64,000 nucleotides of DNA from Helicobacter anatolicus (GCF_021300615.1 NZ_JAJTMY010000001.1:161095-225094); one strand, 5' to 3'. Positions 43,042 to 52,144 are shown, counted from the stretch's first letter. Translations and numbers: made by a program. Notes: generated by a model not told the origin, from the letters alone.

Positions 43042-43980
43042 TTATTTCTTTGTAATATTGTTTTTATGTTCTTCATAGGTTTCGCTAAAGGTGTGTAAAC
43101 CATTTTTGTTTTTGACAAAATAGAGATATTTTACATCTGCTGGATTGATTGTGGCTTTTATAGCATCAATACTGACACTTCCTACAGGAATTTTTGGTAC
43201 CCCTTTATTTTTATAAGTGTTAAAAATTGTGTTATCTGTACGGATTCTTTCTGCACTAACTTTGGTATGAGAATATTTTCCGTAGTTTAAACTACCATCC
43301 ATTTGTAGAGGCATGCCTTTTTTAATGCGATTGTAAATTACTGCACTGATTAATGGCATTTCGCTAGTGTTTGCAGCTTCTTTTTGAATAATTGATGCAA
43401 TACTAATGAATCTAAACCATTGATTTTCATTATATTCTCTAAGAACCTTATGGGATAGTTCTTGATGTCTTTTGAGAGATTTGTTCACTAAAAATTTCAT
43501 TAAGAAATCAGCACTTGCACCAACAGGAAGTTTGTAGGTGTCTGCAAAAATTACTCCATCATCATAAGGTGCATATTTTTTATAGGCTTTTTCTAGATCC
43601 CTGGGGTCAAGATTAAAATTTTGTGCCAGAATTTTGTTAAAGAAATACATAGTTTCTCCAGGGATTAATGTAACTTCTTTTAGTGATGTTTTGGAATTTG
43701 CTAATGCATATAAAAAATCAGCCTTACTTAAAAAGGTATGTTTGATATCAATAAAACCACTTTGCGGTTTTCCTATTAAGATTAAGAAAAATCTGTCGAT
43801 TTTATTGATATCATAAGCGTGATTTTCTAGGTATGTTATAATGCTTTTAATAGAGCCTCTGGGAATGAAAATATCTTTTTGTGAAATTATAGGAATATTG
43901 AGATAAAAAATTATGGTGAAAATTGTGAGTAGAAAAATATCTAAAAAAATATTAAGTTTGGTTATATTCTTTTTAGTCAT
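43042..43980 (-). CDS. mltG: Endolytic murein transglycosylase MltG
   Basis: MltG cleaves nascent glycan strands at the inner membrane. The 312-residue protein has an N-terminal membrane helix (about 10-27). The YceG-like fold includes TLIPGETMYFF, the catalytic-Glu helix SIASIIQKEAANTSEMPLISAVIYNRI and PLQMDGSLNYG. The tail KIPVGSVSIDAIKATINPADVKYLYFVKN is also present. ATG 43980 has AGGA upstream. Its first 68 bases overlap the start of the divergent AsmA-like gene. Confidence 0.94.
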   Translation of the reverse strand: MTKKNITKLNIFLDIFLLTIFTIIFYLNIPIISQKDIFIPRGSIKSIITYLENHAYDINKIDRFFLILIGKPQSGFIDIKHTFLSKADFLYALANSKTSLKEVTLIPGETMYFFNKILAQNFNLDPRDLEKAYKKYAPYDDGVIFADTYKLPVGASADFLMKFLVNKSLKRHQELSHKVLREYNENQWFRFISIASIIQKEAANTSEMPLISAVIYNRIKKGMPLQMDGSLNYGKYSHTKVSAERIRTDNTIFNTYKNKGVPKIPVGSVSIDAIKATINPADVKYLYFVKNKNGLHTFSETYEEHKNNITKK

Positions 43981-46900
43981 CTTAATCCTATTTTTTAGTG
44001 CCTATAAAATTCTTTCTCATGGAATTTCTTTGGAAAAAATTACTATTGGCAAGATTCGTGTCTCTCAATTATATCTAAAACTTGATAATAAGCTTGTTTT
44101 GCAAATTGAAAAGCTTGACTTACAAAAATTTTTACAAACTCCAAGTAAAAAGCCTATGGATATAGAAAAACTTAGCAAATATGTGCGTTATTTTACTTGG
44201 GGAATTGCATATTTTCAAGATCTTTCAATTAAAAAAATTATTCTAGATAAAGAAAATATTGCAAATGTCTATTATGATGGTAAAAAATATCGCTTGCTTT
44301 TTCCAAAAATAGAGGCAGATTTTGATATACAAGAAGATGAGAGTAAATTAAAACTTAATATTCAAACATTAAAACTTGTTAAAATGGATTTGCATACCAA
44401 GGGCAGGATAGTCTATGTGCCTAAAAAGAACGAAATTGCATTTGATTTGTCTACAGAATACAAGCCTACAGGAGATAGAGTTTTTGCACAAGGTTATACA
44501 AATCTCAAACGCTTGCATTTGGATCTAAAAACCAATGAGTTAAAAAATTTAGAAATCACTAAACCTTTTGTGCATTCTATTGATAATCCTGCGTTAAAAG
44601 ACTGGCTATACCATAAGATATTTTTTGATAAAGCAAAGATAGAAAGTTTGAGTTTTAGTACAATTCTTACTCAAAAAGGTTTTTTGGCAGGGGTGGAAAA
44701 AACACTGAAGGGCAAAATTAAAATCAATATCGCGGAAGTGAGTTTGTTTAATGGTTTAGATTCTATAAAAGCACAAGAAATTAATGCTACGCTATCTAGG
44801 CAGAAAATTACATTGGCATTAACAAAACCTACATATGGTGAGACGAATTTAGATGGTTCTAGTATTGAATTCTCTAATCTTTTTAATTCTCCAAAAATGA
44901 TATTTTTCATTAAATCCAACACCTTTAATTATTCTACAAACTTATTGGACTTATTGGCACATTACAATATAAAAATCCCTATAAAAAGTATACAATCTCC
45001 TCTTAGTGCAGACCTTAAATTAAGTTTGCAATTTTTGCCTAATCAACAGCATAACTTGAGTTTAGGAGGAAATCTTGTAACTTATTCTGCCATGGTGGAT
45101 ATGTTTAACATACCTTTTTTTGCTGATGAGATTAAAGTAGGATTTGATATTACACCGCAGTATAAATATGTCTATATTTCTGCAAATAAAGCATATTATT
45201 ATAATATGCTTTATGCAGATGTTGATGGGGTTTTAGATCTCAAGGAACAGACTTATAAGGCGAGATTGAAAGTGCATTCTGCACATATTAATACAAATCA
45301 AGAGATAAACTACCTTCAACCATATTTACAAGAAAAAAAATTAAATCTTATCTACCAAAACGAGGAAGAAGATGAAGAAGAGGAGAGAATCCCAAAATAT
45401 TTTAAACCTAGTGAGCTCTCTCCAGTATTGTTAAAAAAATATATTTTAGCTTCTCTTAAAGAAGATGAGAAGCCCTATACACAAGAGATATTAAAAATTG
45501 CAAATCAAGAGAATTTTATTACAGATTTAAATATTAATTTTTCAGATTCTGAAAATATTGAGATAGTAGCGCCTGAATTCAAGGTAAAAATGTTGATACA
45601 AAATAATCTCTCTATTATTACTTTTGATGATTTTTCATTATTTAGAAATTATTCACCTTTGTTATCGTATTTAGATATTAGAGGGGGGAATGCAAGAGTA
45701 GAGACTAGTGACTTTAAGACATTTGATATACTTTTTAGTATTGATAATTTATGGTTACCACTTTATGACAAAAAAACTGGTCAAAATATCACTTCCTTAG
45801 AATTTAGCGGAAGGATAGATGGTGATGAAATGCAAATAGATACTCTTGATAAAAGCATTACATTTCGACGAAAATTTGCACAAAATAAAATTAAGATTAA
45901 AAATTATGATTTTAATGTAAATGAGTTTTTAGATAGCAAGATTCCTGCTATTCAGCAAGCTTTACATGGCAGTGATAAGGAATCTGAAGATAATAATGTT
46001 TCTATGACAAAAGAACAGGTTGATGATAAGCTTGAATTTTTAAGATTAAAACACCAATATCAGCGTCAACATGGCATAAAAGCACAAATGACAAATATTG
46101 AAATCGAGGATATGATGCTTTATTATGATAAATATAAAGTGCCTGCGGACGAGATTAATATTCGCTTTAGAGATCAAAGAATTTTGGCAGATTTGACTTA
46201 TAAAAATGGTATTGCTAATATAGATTTTATTGATGGTGATATTTATGTAAGAGCAAGTAATTTTAGTGCAGATTTTGTAAATCTTGTTATGCAAAAAAAT
46301 ATTATACATGGTGGTTTGTTTACTTTAATTGGTGCTTATAAAAATCATACTTTTAGTGGTGAATTGAAAGTGCAAAAAACATTATTTAAAAATTTTGTAG
46401 TTTTGCAAAACCTTATTAATCTTATTGATACTGTGCCTTCTTTGATTGTTTTTAAAAATCCAAATTTAGGTGCAAAGGGGTATCAGGTTTCGCAAGGTAG
46501 TATTATTTTTGGGATTAATAAAAATTATTTAGGGTTGGAAAAAATCCATCTTATTGGAGATTCTATGGATATTGATGGTAATGGTGTGGTGCAATTAGAT
46601 AGTAAGGAGATGAATATTAATCTTGTAATTTCAACTATTAAGAATCTCAGTAATATTTTGAGTAAAATACCAATTATTGGTTATCTTGCATTGGGTAGTG
46701 ATGGTAAAATATCTACGAATGTAAGCCTAAATGGAACGCTAGATAATCCAAAAACAAATATTAGTTTGGCTGAAGATGTGGTAACCGCTCCTTTTAGAAT
46801 TTTAAGACGCGTGTTTGATCCATTAAATCTTATGGTAGATGAGATAAAAAATGAAATTAAAGATGATAAATATCGACAAGAAGATATAGAAAAGAGGTGA
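43913..46900 (+). CDS. AsmA/YhdP-like envelope lipid-transfer protein
   Basis: The 995-residue protein has one N-terminal membrane helix (about 12-30) and a very long periplasmic region made mostly of beta strands. The C-terminal AsmA-like end has GSIIFGINKNYLGLEKIHLIG, IPIIGYLALGSDGKISTNVSLNGTLDNPK and TAPFRILRRVFDPL. AsmA-family members bridge the inner and outer membranes to move phospholipids, which is the likely role here. An acidic insert (NEEEDEEEERIP) lies near residue 480. The start codon region overlaps divergent mltG. feoA follows 3 bases after the stop. Confidence 0.88.
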   Translation: MVKIVSRKISKKILSLVIFFLVILILFFSAYKILSHGISLEKITIGKIRVSQLYLKLDNKLVLQIEKLDLQKFLQTPSKKPMDIEKLSKYVRYFTWGIAYFQDLSIKKIILDKENIANVYYDGKKYRLLFPKIEADFDIQEDESKLKLNIQTLKLVKMDLHTKGRIVYVPKKNEIAFDLSTEYKPTGDRVFAQGYTNLKRLHLDLKTNELKNLEITKPFVHSIDNPALKDWLYHKIFFDKAKIESLSFSTILTQKGFLAGVEKTLKGKIKINIAEVSLFNGLDSIKAQEINATLSRQKITLALTKPTYGETNLDGSSIEFSNLFNSPKMIFFIKSNTFNYSTNLLDLLAHYNIKIPIKSIQSPLSADLKLSLQFLPNQQHNLSLGGNLVTYSAMVDMFNIPFFADEIKVGFDITPQYKYVYISANKAYYYNMLYADVDGVLDLKEQTYKARLKVHSAHINTNQEINYLQPYLQEKKLNLIYQNEEEDEEEERIPKYFKPSELSPVLLKKYILASLKEDEKPYTQEILKIANQENFITDLNINFSDSENIEIVAPEFKVKMLIQNNLSIITFDDFSLFRNYSPLLSYLDIRGGNARVETSDFKTFDILFSIDNLWLPLYDKKTGQNITSLEFSGRIDGDEMQIDTLDKSITFRRKFAQNKIKIKNYDFNVNEFLDSKIPAIQQALHGSDKESEDNNVSMTKEQVDDKLEFLRLKHQYQRQHGIKAQMTNIEIEDMMLYYDKYKVPADEINIRFRDQRILADLTYKNGIANIDFIDGDIYVRASNFSADFVNLVMQKNIIHGGLFTLIGAYKNHTFSGELKVQKTLFKNFVVLQNLINLIDTVPSLIVFKNPNLGAKGYQVSQGSIIFGINKNYLGLEKIHLIGDSMDIDGNGVVQLDSKEMNINLVISTIKNLSNILSKIPIIGYLALGSDGKISTNVSLNGTLDNPKTNISLAEDVVTAPFRILRRVFDPLNLMVDEIKNEIKDDKYRQEDIEKR

Positions 46901-46903
46901 AAA

Positions 46904-47131
46904 ATGACATTGATGCAGGGTGATAAAGAAACAGATTACAGAATTGTTAAAATTATAAGTAGTGATGAGAACTTATTGCGAAGACTATCTTCTTTTGGAA
47001 TTACAAAAGGCAGTATAGTGAGGCTTTTGCATTATTCTTTAAATAAGACAAATTTAGCAATTATTGTGGGGAACTCTCAGGTTGCCCTTAGAGATTGTGA
47101 AGCCAAACAGATTTATATTGAAAAAGTATGA
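46904..47131 (+). CDS. Stand-alone FeoA-domain protein
   Basis: The 75-residue SH3-like FeoA domain has RLSSFGITKGSIVRLLHYS, with the 'l.slGi.pG..v.l' pattern, and ends AKQIYIEKV. FeoA modulates the FeoB iron transporter or acts within metal regulators. No feoB is nearby. It is placed between an envelope protein and nth, overlapping nth by 4 bases (ATGA). An equivalent small gene next to nth occurs in H. pylori as I recall. Confidence 0.8.
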   Translation: MTLMQGDKETDYRIVKIISSDENLLRRLSSFGITKGSIVRLLHYSLNKTNLAIIVGNSQVALRDCEAKQIYIEKV

Positions 47132-47766
47132 GAAAATTACAAAAAGCACAAATAATTAAACAGATTTTTTTGGAGCATTTTCCTGCTCCAAAAACTGAGC
47201 TAAAATATAATAATATTTATGAACTTTTGGTTGCAGTAATGCTTTCGGCTCAGTGTACAGATAAGCGTGTAAATCTTGTTACTCCCGCACTTTTTGCAAA
47301 ATATCCAAGTGTGGAATTTTTGGCAGAAGCCTCGCTAGAGGAGGTAAAAAGCTTGATACAATCCGTATCATTTTATAACAATAAGGCAAAAAATCTCATT
47401 ACAATGGCACAGCAAGTAATGCAGGATTTTAGAGGTAAGATTCCGCAAGATCAGATATCATTAAAATCTCTTGCTGGTGTGGGGCAAAAAACTGCAAATG
47501 TTGTGCTTATAGAATATTTTGAAGCTAATTTAATGGCGGTGGATACGCATGTATTTAGAACTTCACATCGCTTGGGATTGAGCAAAGCAAAAACTCCTAC
47601 ACAAACAGAAGAAGAGCTTTCTAAGCTTTTTAAGACAGATTTAGATAAATTGCATCAAGCATTTGTGCTGTTTGGGCGTTATACTTGTAAGGCCTTAAAA
47701 CCAGAGTGTGAAAAATGTTTTGTAGAAGAATTTTGTATTACAAAGAAAAATTTTAAGCCCTTATAA
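47128..47766 (+). CDS. nth: Endonuclease III
   Basis: Nth is a DNA glycosylase/AP lyase for oxidised pyrimidines. The 212 residues contain the helix-hairpin-helix SLAGVGQKTANVVL with catalytic Lys121, then MAVDTHVFR with catalytic Asp139. The iron-sulfur loop is C187-x6-C194-x2-C197-x5-C203. It is translationally coupled to the FeoA-domain gene (ATGA overlap). The gene is complete and normal. Confidence 0.96.
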   Translation: MRKLQKAQIIKQIFLEHFPAPKTELKYNNIYELLVAVMLSAQCTDKRVNLVTPALFAKYPSVEFLAEASLEEVKSLIQSVSFYNNKAKNLITMAQQVMQDFRGKIPQDQISLKSLAGVGQKTANVVLIEYFEANLMAVDTHVFRTSHRLGLSKAKTPTQTEEELSKLFKTDLDKLHQAFVLFGRYTCKALKPECEKCFVEEFCITKKNFKPL

Positions 47767-47818
47767 TTTTAAAAAAGTAGTTATAATTGAATTTTAATTC
47801 TTGTTTCTGGAGTGTGTT

Positions 47819-48220
47819 TTGGAATTATTTAAGACAAGTTTAACAGAAGTGCTGGAGAAAACAGCGGGAATTGTCCCAAAAGTTTCACAACAAGCTTTGA
47901 TGCAAGGATATGTTTCAGGTATTAAACTTTTGGAAACTCAAGAAGAGGTGTGTATTGTTGCAAATACGGATTTTTTAAAATTTCTCTCTGAAAAAATGAT
48001 TTTTGAAGAGAATCCTAGTGCAGAAGTTTTAGAGGACTTGATCAAAGAATTTGCAAATCTTGTTGTAGGGCATGCAAAAATGATTGCAGAGGAAAGGGGG
48101 CAGAATTTTCATATTTCTACTCCATATTATTATGGTGTTTGTATGATACAAGACTATGTAAAAGCAATGCATTTTAATATTGATGATGAAAAATATTGTA
48201 GTATTTTTTTAAAGGTGTGA
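47819..48220 (+). CDS. CheX-like / flagellar-switch-associated protein
   Basis: The 133-residue protein resembles CheX/CheC-type chemotaxis proteins, with a segment LIKEFANLVVGHAKMIAEERGQNF where E and N are spaced as in the phosphatase helix. A related gene precedes fliN in C. jejuni as I recall. I chose TTG 47819, because GGAG at 47809-47812 lies 6 bases upstream; the earlier TTG at 47801 has no ribosome-binding site. It could dephosphorylate CheY-P or act as a structural switch partner. Confidence 0.65.
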   Translation: MELFKTSLTEVLEKTAGIVPKVSQQALMQGYVSGIKLLETQEEVCIVANTDFLKFLSEKMIFEENPSAEVLEDLIKEFANLVVGHAKMIAEERGQNFHISTPYYYGVCMIQDYVKAMHFNIDDEKYCSIFLKV

Positions 48221-48221
48221 T

Positions 48222-48566
48222 ATGGCAAAGATGTCTGGAATTGAGCAAGATGAGCAAAAAGAACAGGAACTAACTACCTACTTAGAAGATATGATCCAAA
48301 GTTATGAAGGATTGTTGGATATTGAAACCATATTTACTGCTGAACTTGGATCTACAAAACTTACTTTAAAAGAAATTTTAAATTTTGAAAGAGGTTCTGT
48401 GATAGATTTGGGAAAACCTGCAGGGGAAAGTGTGGATGTATTTATTAATACACGTATTGTGGGAAAGGGCGAAGTGATGGTGTATGAAAAAAATCTTGCA
48501 ATACGATTGAATGAAATTTTAGATTCCAATGCAATTGTGTATTATTTGACAAAAGAGTTACAATGA
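48222..48566 (+). CDS. fliN: Flagellar motor switch protein FliN
   Basis: FliN forms the lower C-ring with FliM. The 114 residues include FTAELGSTKLTLKEILNFERGSVIDLGKPAGESVDVFINTRIVGKGEVMVYEKNLAIRL, the SpoA domain common to FliN and type III secretion proteins, at normal length. It begins 1 base after the CheX-like gene and overlaps fliO by 4 bases (ATGA). Confidence 0.95.
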   Translation: MAKMSGIEQDEQKEQELTTYLEDMIQSYEGLLDIETIFTAELGSTKLTLKEILNFERGSVIDLGKPAGESVDVFINTRIVGKGEVMVYEKNLAIRLNEILDSNAIVYYLTKELQ

Positions 48567-49234
48567 AAAAAATATTTTTATGGATTATGCTTTTGTCTTT
48601 ATTGCAAGCAGCATATGTGCGAGATATAAAAATTGCTAGTCAAGAAAAATATAATGATGTATTTTTGATTTTTCAATCTCCTTTGCAACAAAAACTTGAC
48701 TTAAAATATGATGAAGAACACAAAACCTATGCTATTAAAGGTCTTTCCAATAAAGAAATGTTTTTAAAAAATTTTTTACAAGGTCCAATTCGACAAATTA
48801 TTATCAATGCTAAGGCAAATGTGCTTTATATAAGACCTTTAGCAAAATCAAAATATAAGTTAGATATAGCACTATCACATGATAAAAAGATTTTAAGATT
48901 ACGCTTTATAGAGAATCAGGAAAAAAGTTTGCAGTTTAAGGAGATGAAACAAGGGCAAGTAGGTGTATCGCCTTGGCAATATGTAGTAGTTTTGATTATT
49001 TTATTGTTTTTGATTTGTGTGTTGCTTTTTGTGCAAAGAAGATTAAAAAGAATAAAAAAGTTAAATCCTATTTTGCATGTTAAAAATTATCCTATTGATT
49101 TGAAAACAAAAATTATGGAAGTTCAGTTGCATAATCGTTGTTACATTGTTTTAGAAAGCAATAAAAAAATCCTGTTGCTTGATCGTATAGCTTTGGGAAG
49201 CAATAACAAGCTTCCTAAGAAAAATGAAAAATAA
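48563..49234 (+). CDS. fliO: FliO-like flagellar export protein with periplasmic domain
   Basis: FliO helps assemble the FliP ring of the flagellar export gate. The 223-residue product has an N-terminal signal (to about residue 18). A periplasmic beta-rich domain of about 110 residues is followed by one membrane helix (about 138-160). The cytoplasmic tail KIMEVQLHNRCYIVLESNKKILLLDRI has the FliO pattern. Helicobacter FliO is unusual in having the extra periplasmic domain. Position after fliN supports the call. Confidence 0.78.
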   Translation: MKKIFLWIMLLSLLQAAYVRDIKIASQEKYNDVFLIFQSPLQQKLDLKYDEEHKTYAIKGLSNKEMFLKNFLQGPIRQIIINAKANVLYIRPLAKSKYKLDIALSHDKKILRLRFIENQEKSLQFKEMKQGQVGVSPWQYVVVLIILLFLICVLLFVQRRLKRIKKLNPILHVKNYPIDLKTKIMEVQLHNRCYIVLESNKKILLLDRIALGSNNKLPKKNEK

Positions 49235-50063
49235 GATAAAAGATCGTTTTGGAATCTCTTTTGTTTTATCGCTCATTATACATGCTTTATTGTTTGGCAT
49301 AATATTTTTGTGGCCATTTGATATAAAAACTCCTGAACCTCAAAAAGTAAAATTAGAAAATTTGCTTGTTTTAAAAAGAGGACAGAGTGAAGATAGGAGT
49401 AAAAATACGCAAGGTGCAAGAAAACCTGCTTTGGCTGCTAAGCAATCTCAGGGAAATATGATGCAAAATACAGCTTCTTTAGCACCACCTATGCGACCCA
49501 GCACGCCTGTTTCTAAGCCTACTTTAAACCCATCTAAACCAGAGCCAGAAACCAAAAAAAAGCAAAAGGATTCAGAAAAAAAAGCTCTTGACACTTATAG
49601 GGAAAATCTTACGGATCCTAGAAATCTTTCTTTTTTATCACAAAATAGTTTGTCTTCATTTACTGCAAGTGGTGGAAGATATTCGATTCAAAATGATAAA
49701 GGTAATGACGCACAGACTATTAAAGAGATTGATGAACTTTATGGCGAGGAGTTTGGTGATTTAGGTGAAGCAGAAAAAGAATATATTCGTGATAATTTAC
49801 GCCATATCGGGCGGATTACACAAGGATATTTAGAGTATCCTAGGGTTGCGGCATATTTTGGACAAAGTGGTGTAAATGCAGTAGAATTTTATTTGCATCC
49901 TAATGGAGATATTAGTGATCTAAAAATTATTAAGACTTCAGGACTAAATTCTTTTGATTACAATACGCTAAAAACCATTGAAATTGCTTATAAAGACTAC
50001 CCTCGCCCTAAGGTAAAAACTCTTATACGCATTAATGTTACATATTCTTATTATGGAAATTAA
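49224..50063 (+). CDS. TonB-like energy transducer
   Basis: The 279 residues comprise an N-terminal membrane anchor (about 12-32) and a Pro/Lys/Ser-rich spacer (for example APPMRPSTPVSKP and NPSKPEPETKKK). A C-terminal TonB domain has LEYPRVAAYFGQSGVNAVEFYL, LKIIKTSGLNSFDYNTL and YPRPK. It probably couples an ExbBD pair to an outer-membrane receptor. No exbBD or receptor is adjacent, but a TonB-like gene sits after fliN/fliO in H. pylori as I recall. It overlaps fliO by 11 bases. Confidence 0.85.
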   Translation: MKNKIKDRFGISFVLSLIIHALLFGIIFLWPFDIKTPEPQKVKLENLLVLKRGQSEDRSKNTQGARKPALAAKQSQGNMMQNTASLAPPMRPSTPVSKPTLNPSKPEPETKKKQKDSEKKALDTYRENLTDPRNLSFLSQNSLSSFTASGGRYSIQNDKGNDAQTIKEIDELYGEEFGDLGEAEKEYIRDNLRHIGRITQGYLEYPRVAAYFGQSGVNAVEFYLHPNGDISDLKIIKTSGLNSFDYNTLKTIEIAYKDYPRPKVKTLIRINVTYSYYGN

Positions 50064-50122
50064 AATCAATTTAAAAAATATTTTTTTGAAAACTTTTTTT
50101 GAGAAAAAAATCAAAAAACTTA

Positions 50123-50128
50123 TATAAT
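50123..50128 (+). promoter_or_regulatory. -10 box for the araC-type regulator
   Basis: TATAAT lies 33 bases ahead of the regulator start, after a T-rich and A-rich tract. The hexamer is followed by an ATACTAGGAT stretch that resembles the inverted-repeat arms found downstream of the gene. Confidence 0.5.
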
Positions 50129-50160
50129 AACACAATATTAAAAAAATACTAGGATGATTG

Positions 50161-51114
50161 ATGGAATCAAAAATTTATCTTTTTCCAAAAGATTTGAAAA
50201 AAAATAAGAATATTCCTTTGTTTATGGGAGAACATATTGCTTTTGCAGCCTACAAACAAGAAACTACCGGTGTTTCAAGAGTGCATGTACAGATGCATTG
50301 TTTTATTCTTATTCAAAAAGGTAGTAAGATTTTGCATACTAAAAATGGTGATGTAAAAATTCAAGCAGGAGAAGGGATGTTTCTCAAAGCAGATCATTAT
50401 ACCTTGAGTAATATTATTGCAGAAAATTCCCCATATCAGGCAATTTTGTTATTTTTTGATAATGTTGCATTGATAGAATTTATTGCAAAATATAAATATA
50501 GATTCCAAAAAATTCCTATGAAATCTAAACCCCAGCAAGCAGATTTTAACTTTAAAAATACTTTTGAGATTTTTAGGCTTTTAGCTACGCCAGCACTATC
50601 AAGCATTATTTCGAGTTTTGATCTATATATTAATGGTTTTGTGACCACAGATCAAAGAGAGGCTAAAAAATCTTTTATATCTTGCAACTCTTCATTGCTA
50701 TCTTTGATTATGCATAAATTTGAGGAGTTATTTTTGTATCTGGGAATGGAATATGGAGAAGTGTTTAATGCCTTTGTACAGAGTGTTTTAAGGGAGTGTA
50801 ATTTAAATCTTGATATCGCGTTATCACTTTGTCAGAGGGATTTTATCAATGTATGTGAGATGGCAGAATTAGCAAATACAGATCAAGCAAGTTTTAGTCG
50901 TAAATTTAAGCAAGCTTTTGGGTTGAGTCCTAAAAATTGGTTAGATGAAAAGCGTTTTGAAAAAGCAATTATGTTATTACAAGATTCTACAAAAAACATT
51001 CAAGAAATTTGTACAGAATGTGGATTTAGTTCTACTTCATGGTTTATTGAGCGTTTTAAAAAGCGTTACCATCAAACTCCAAAACAATATCAAAAATCCC
51101 ACTTATCCATGTAG
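50161..51114 (+). CDS. AraC family transcriptional regulator
   Basis: The 317-residue protein has an N-terminal cupin-like sensor domain (about 1-150, HVQMHCFILIQKGSKILHTKNGD and AGEGMFLKADHYTLSN). A C-terminal double helix-turn-helix (about 215-312) contains MAELANTDQASFSRKFKQAFGLSPKNWLDEKRFEKA and ICTECGFSSTSWFIERFKKRYHQTPKQY. ATG 50161 with AGGA 6 bases upstream is preferred to TTG 50158. AraC proteins are few in this phylum. The next gene, a secreted propeller, is its most likely target. Confidence 0.92.
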   Translation: MESKIYLFPKDLKKNKNIPLFMGEHIAFAAYKQETTGVSRVHVQMHCFILIQKGSKILHTKNGDVKIQAGEGMFLKADHYTLSNIIAENSPYQAILLFFDNVALIEFIAKYKYRFQKIPMKSKPQQADFNFKNTFEIFRLLATPALSSIISSFDLYINGFVTTDQREAKKSFISCNSSLLSLIMHKFEELFLYLGMEYGEVFNAFVQSVLRECNLNLDIALSLCQRDFINVCEMAELANTDQASFSRKFKQAFGLSPKNWLDEKRFEKAIMLLQDSTKNIQEICTECGFSSTSWFIERFKKRYHQTPKQYQKSHLSM

Positions 51115-51117
51115 GAC

Positions 51118-51204
51118 TATTCTAGGAATTTGGAATAAAAATCAAAAAACTTGTATTTTTTATCATAAAAATTACACAATTGAAGGTAAAAATATCCTAG
51201 AATA
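51118..51204. repeat. Inverted repeats between the AraC gene and the propeller gene
   Basis: TATTCTAGGA (51118-51127) and TCCTAGAATA (51195-51204) are exact inverted copies 67 bases apart in the 136-base gap. The right arm sits inside a smaller stem AAAATAT/ATATTTT (51189-51208). Nearer the next start is a perfect 12-base palindrome AATTTGCAAATT (51219-51230). They are possible operators for the AraC protein. Which site carries the promoter is unclear. Confidence 0.45.
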
Positions 51205-51250
51205 TTTTCCAAGCAAATAATTTGCAAATTTTGATTCTAAGGAGAAAGAT

Positions 51251-52102
51251 ATGTTGAAAAAATCATTAATTTCAGCAGCACTTTGCTTAAGTTTAGCAAG
51301 TGTGACTTTAAGTGCGAAAGATTTTACAGGATTTTCTCATCCAGAGAGTGTGTATGGCAAAAAAGAAGTAGTTTTTGTTAGCAATGTGGGAGAAAAACTA
51401 GAACCATTAGCAAAAGATAAAGATGGTTTTATTTCAAAGCTTGATAAAGAAGGTAATGTAATTGTAAAAGATTTTATTAAAGATCTTGATGCACCAAAAG
51501 GTATGAATAGCATTGGTGATATTCTTTATGTGGTAGATATTGATAAGATCAAGGGCTTTAATATGAATGATGGCCAAGAAGTTTTAAATATTGATGTTAA
51601 AGGTGCAATTTTTCTAAATGCAATTGAGGTATTGGATAATAAAACTTTGCTTGTTAGTGATACCGGTACAGGAATTATCCATAAAGTTGATGTTGCCAAT
51701 AAAAAATATGAAACTTTTGTAAAAATTGATTCTAAATTTGGTGGTCCTAATGGTCTATTGATTGATCAAAAAAATAATCGTGTAATTACAGTGGGATACG
51801 ATCCTATGGGTAAAGAAAAAGGGAGTATTGTTGCAATTGATCTAAAAACTAAGAAAATATCTTTATTGAGTAAACCTCTTGGTGCATTAGATGGTATTGT
51901 TGTTGCAAAAAATGGAGATTTACTTGTTAGCGATTGGGGTGAGAATCTTAAGGGCGTGATTTATCGTATTGATTTTAAGGGAAATATTACAAAATTAGAT
52001 CTTGAAGCTATTGGTGGTCCTGCAGATATGTTTAGTGATGGAAAAAATCTTTGGATTCCTGCAATGGTTGACAATAAGATAATTAAAATTGATTTACCTT
52101 AA
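51251..52102 (+). CDS. Secreted SMP-30/gluconolactonase-like beta-propeller
   Basis: The 283-residue protein has a clear signal peptide (to about residue 22, SAK). A six-bladed propeller follows, with repeats such as GDILYVVDIDKIKGFNM, NKTLLVSDTGTGIIHKVD, GPNGLLIDQKNNRVI, LDGIVVAKNGDLLVSDWG and GPADMFSDGKNLWIP. The family includes metal-dependent lactonases; here the substrate is unknown. AAGGAG precedes the start. It is followed by a strong hairpin terminator and seems to form a regulatory unit with the AraC gene upstream. Confidence 0.8.
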   Translation: MLKKSLISAALCLSLASVTLSAKDFTGFSHPESVYGKKEVVFVSNVGEKLEPLAKDKDGFISKLDKEGNVIVKDFIKDLDAPKGMNSIGDILYVVDIDKIKGFNMNDGQEVLNIDVKGAIFLNAIEVLDNKTLLVSDTGTGIIHKVDVANKKYETFVKIDSKFGGPNGLLIDQKNNRVITVGYDPMGKEKGSIVAIDLKTKKISLLSKPLGALDGIVVAKNGDLLVSDWGENLKGVIYRIDFKGNITKLDLEAIGGPADMFSDGKNLWIPAMVDNKIIKIDLP

Positions 52103-52144
52103 GGATTTATAGTTTATTTTAGAAAGTTTATTTTGTTTATTTGG

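Noticed and set aside
45683..45689. G6 run in the AsmA-like gene as a contingency tract
   Set aside because: It is too short compared with the usual 8-12 G/C tracts of phase-variable genes in this phylum.
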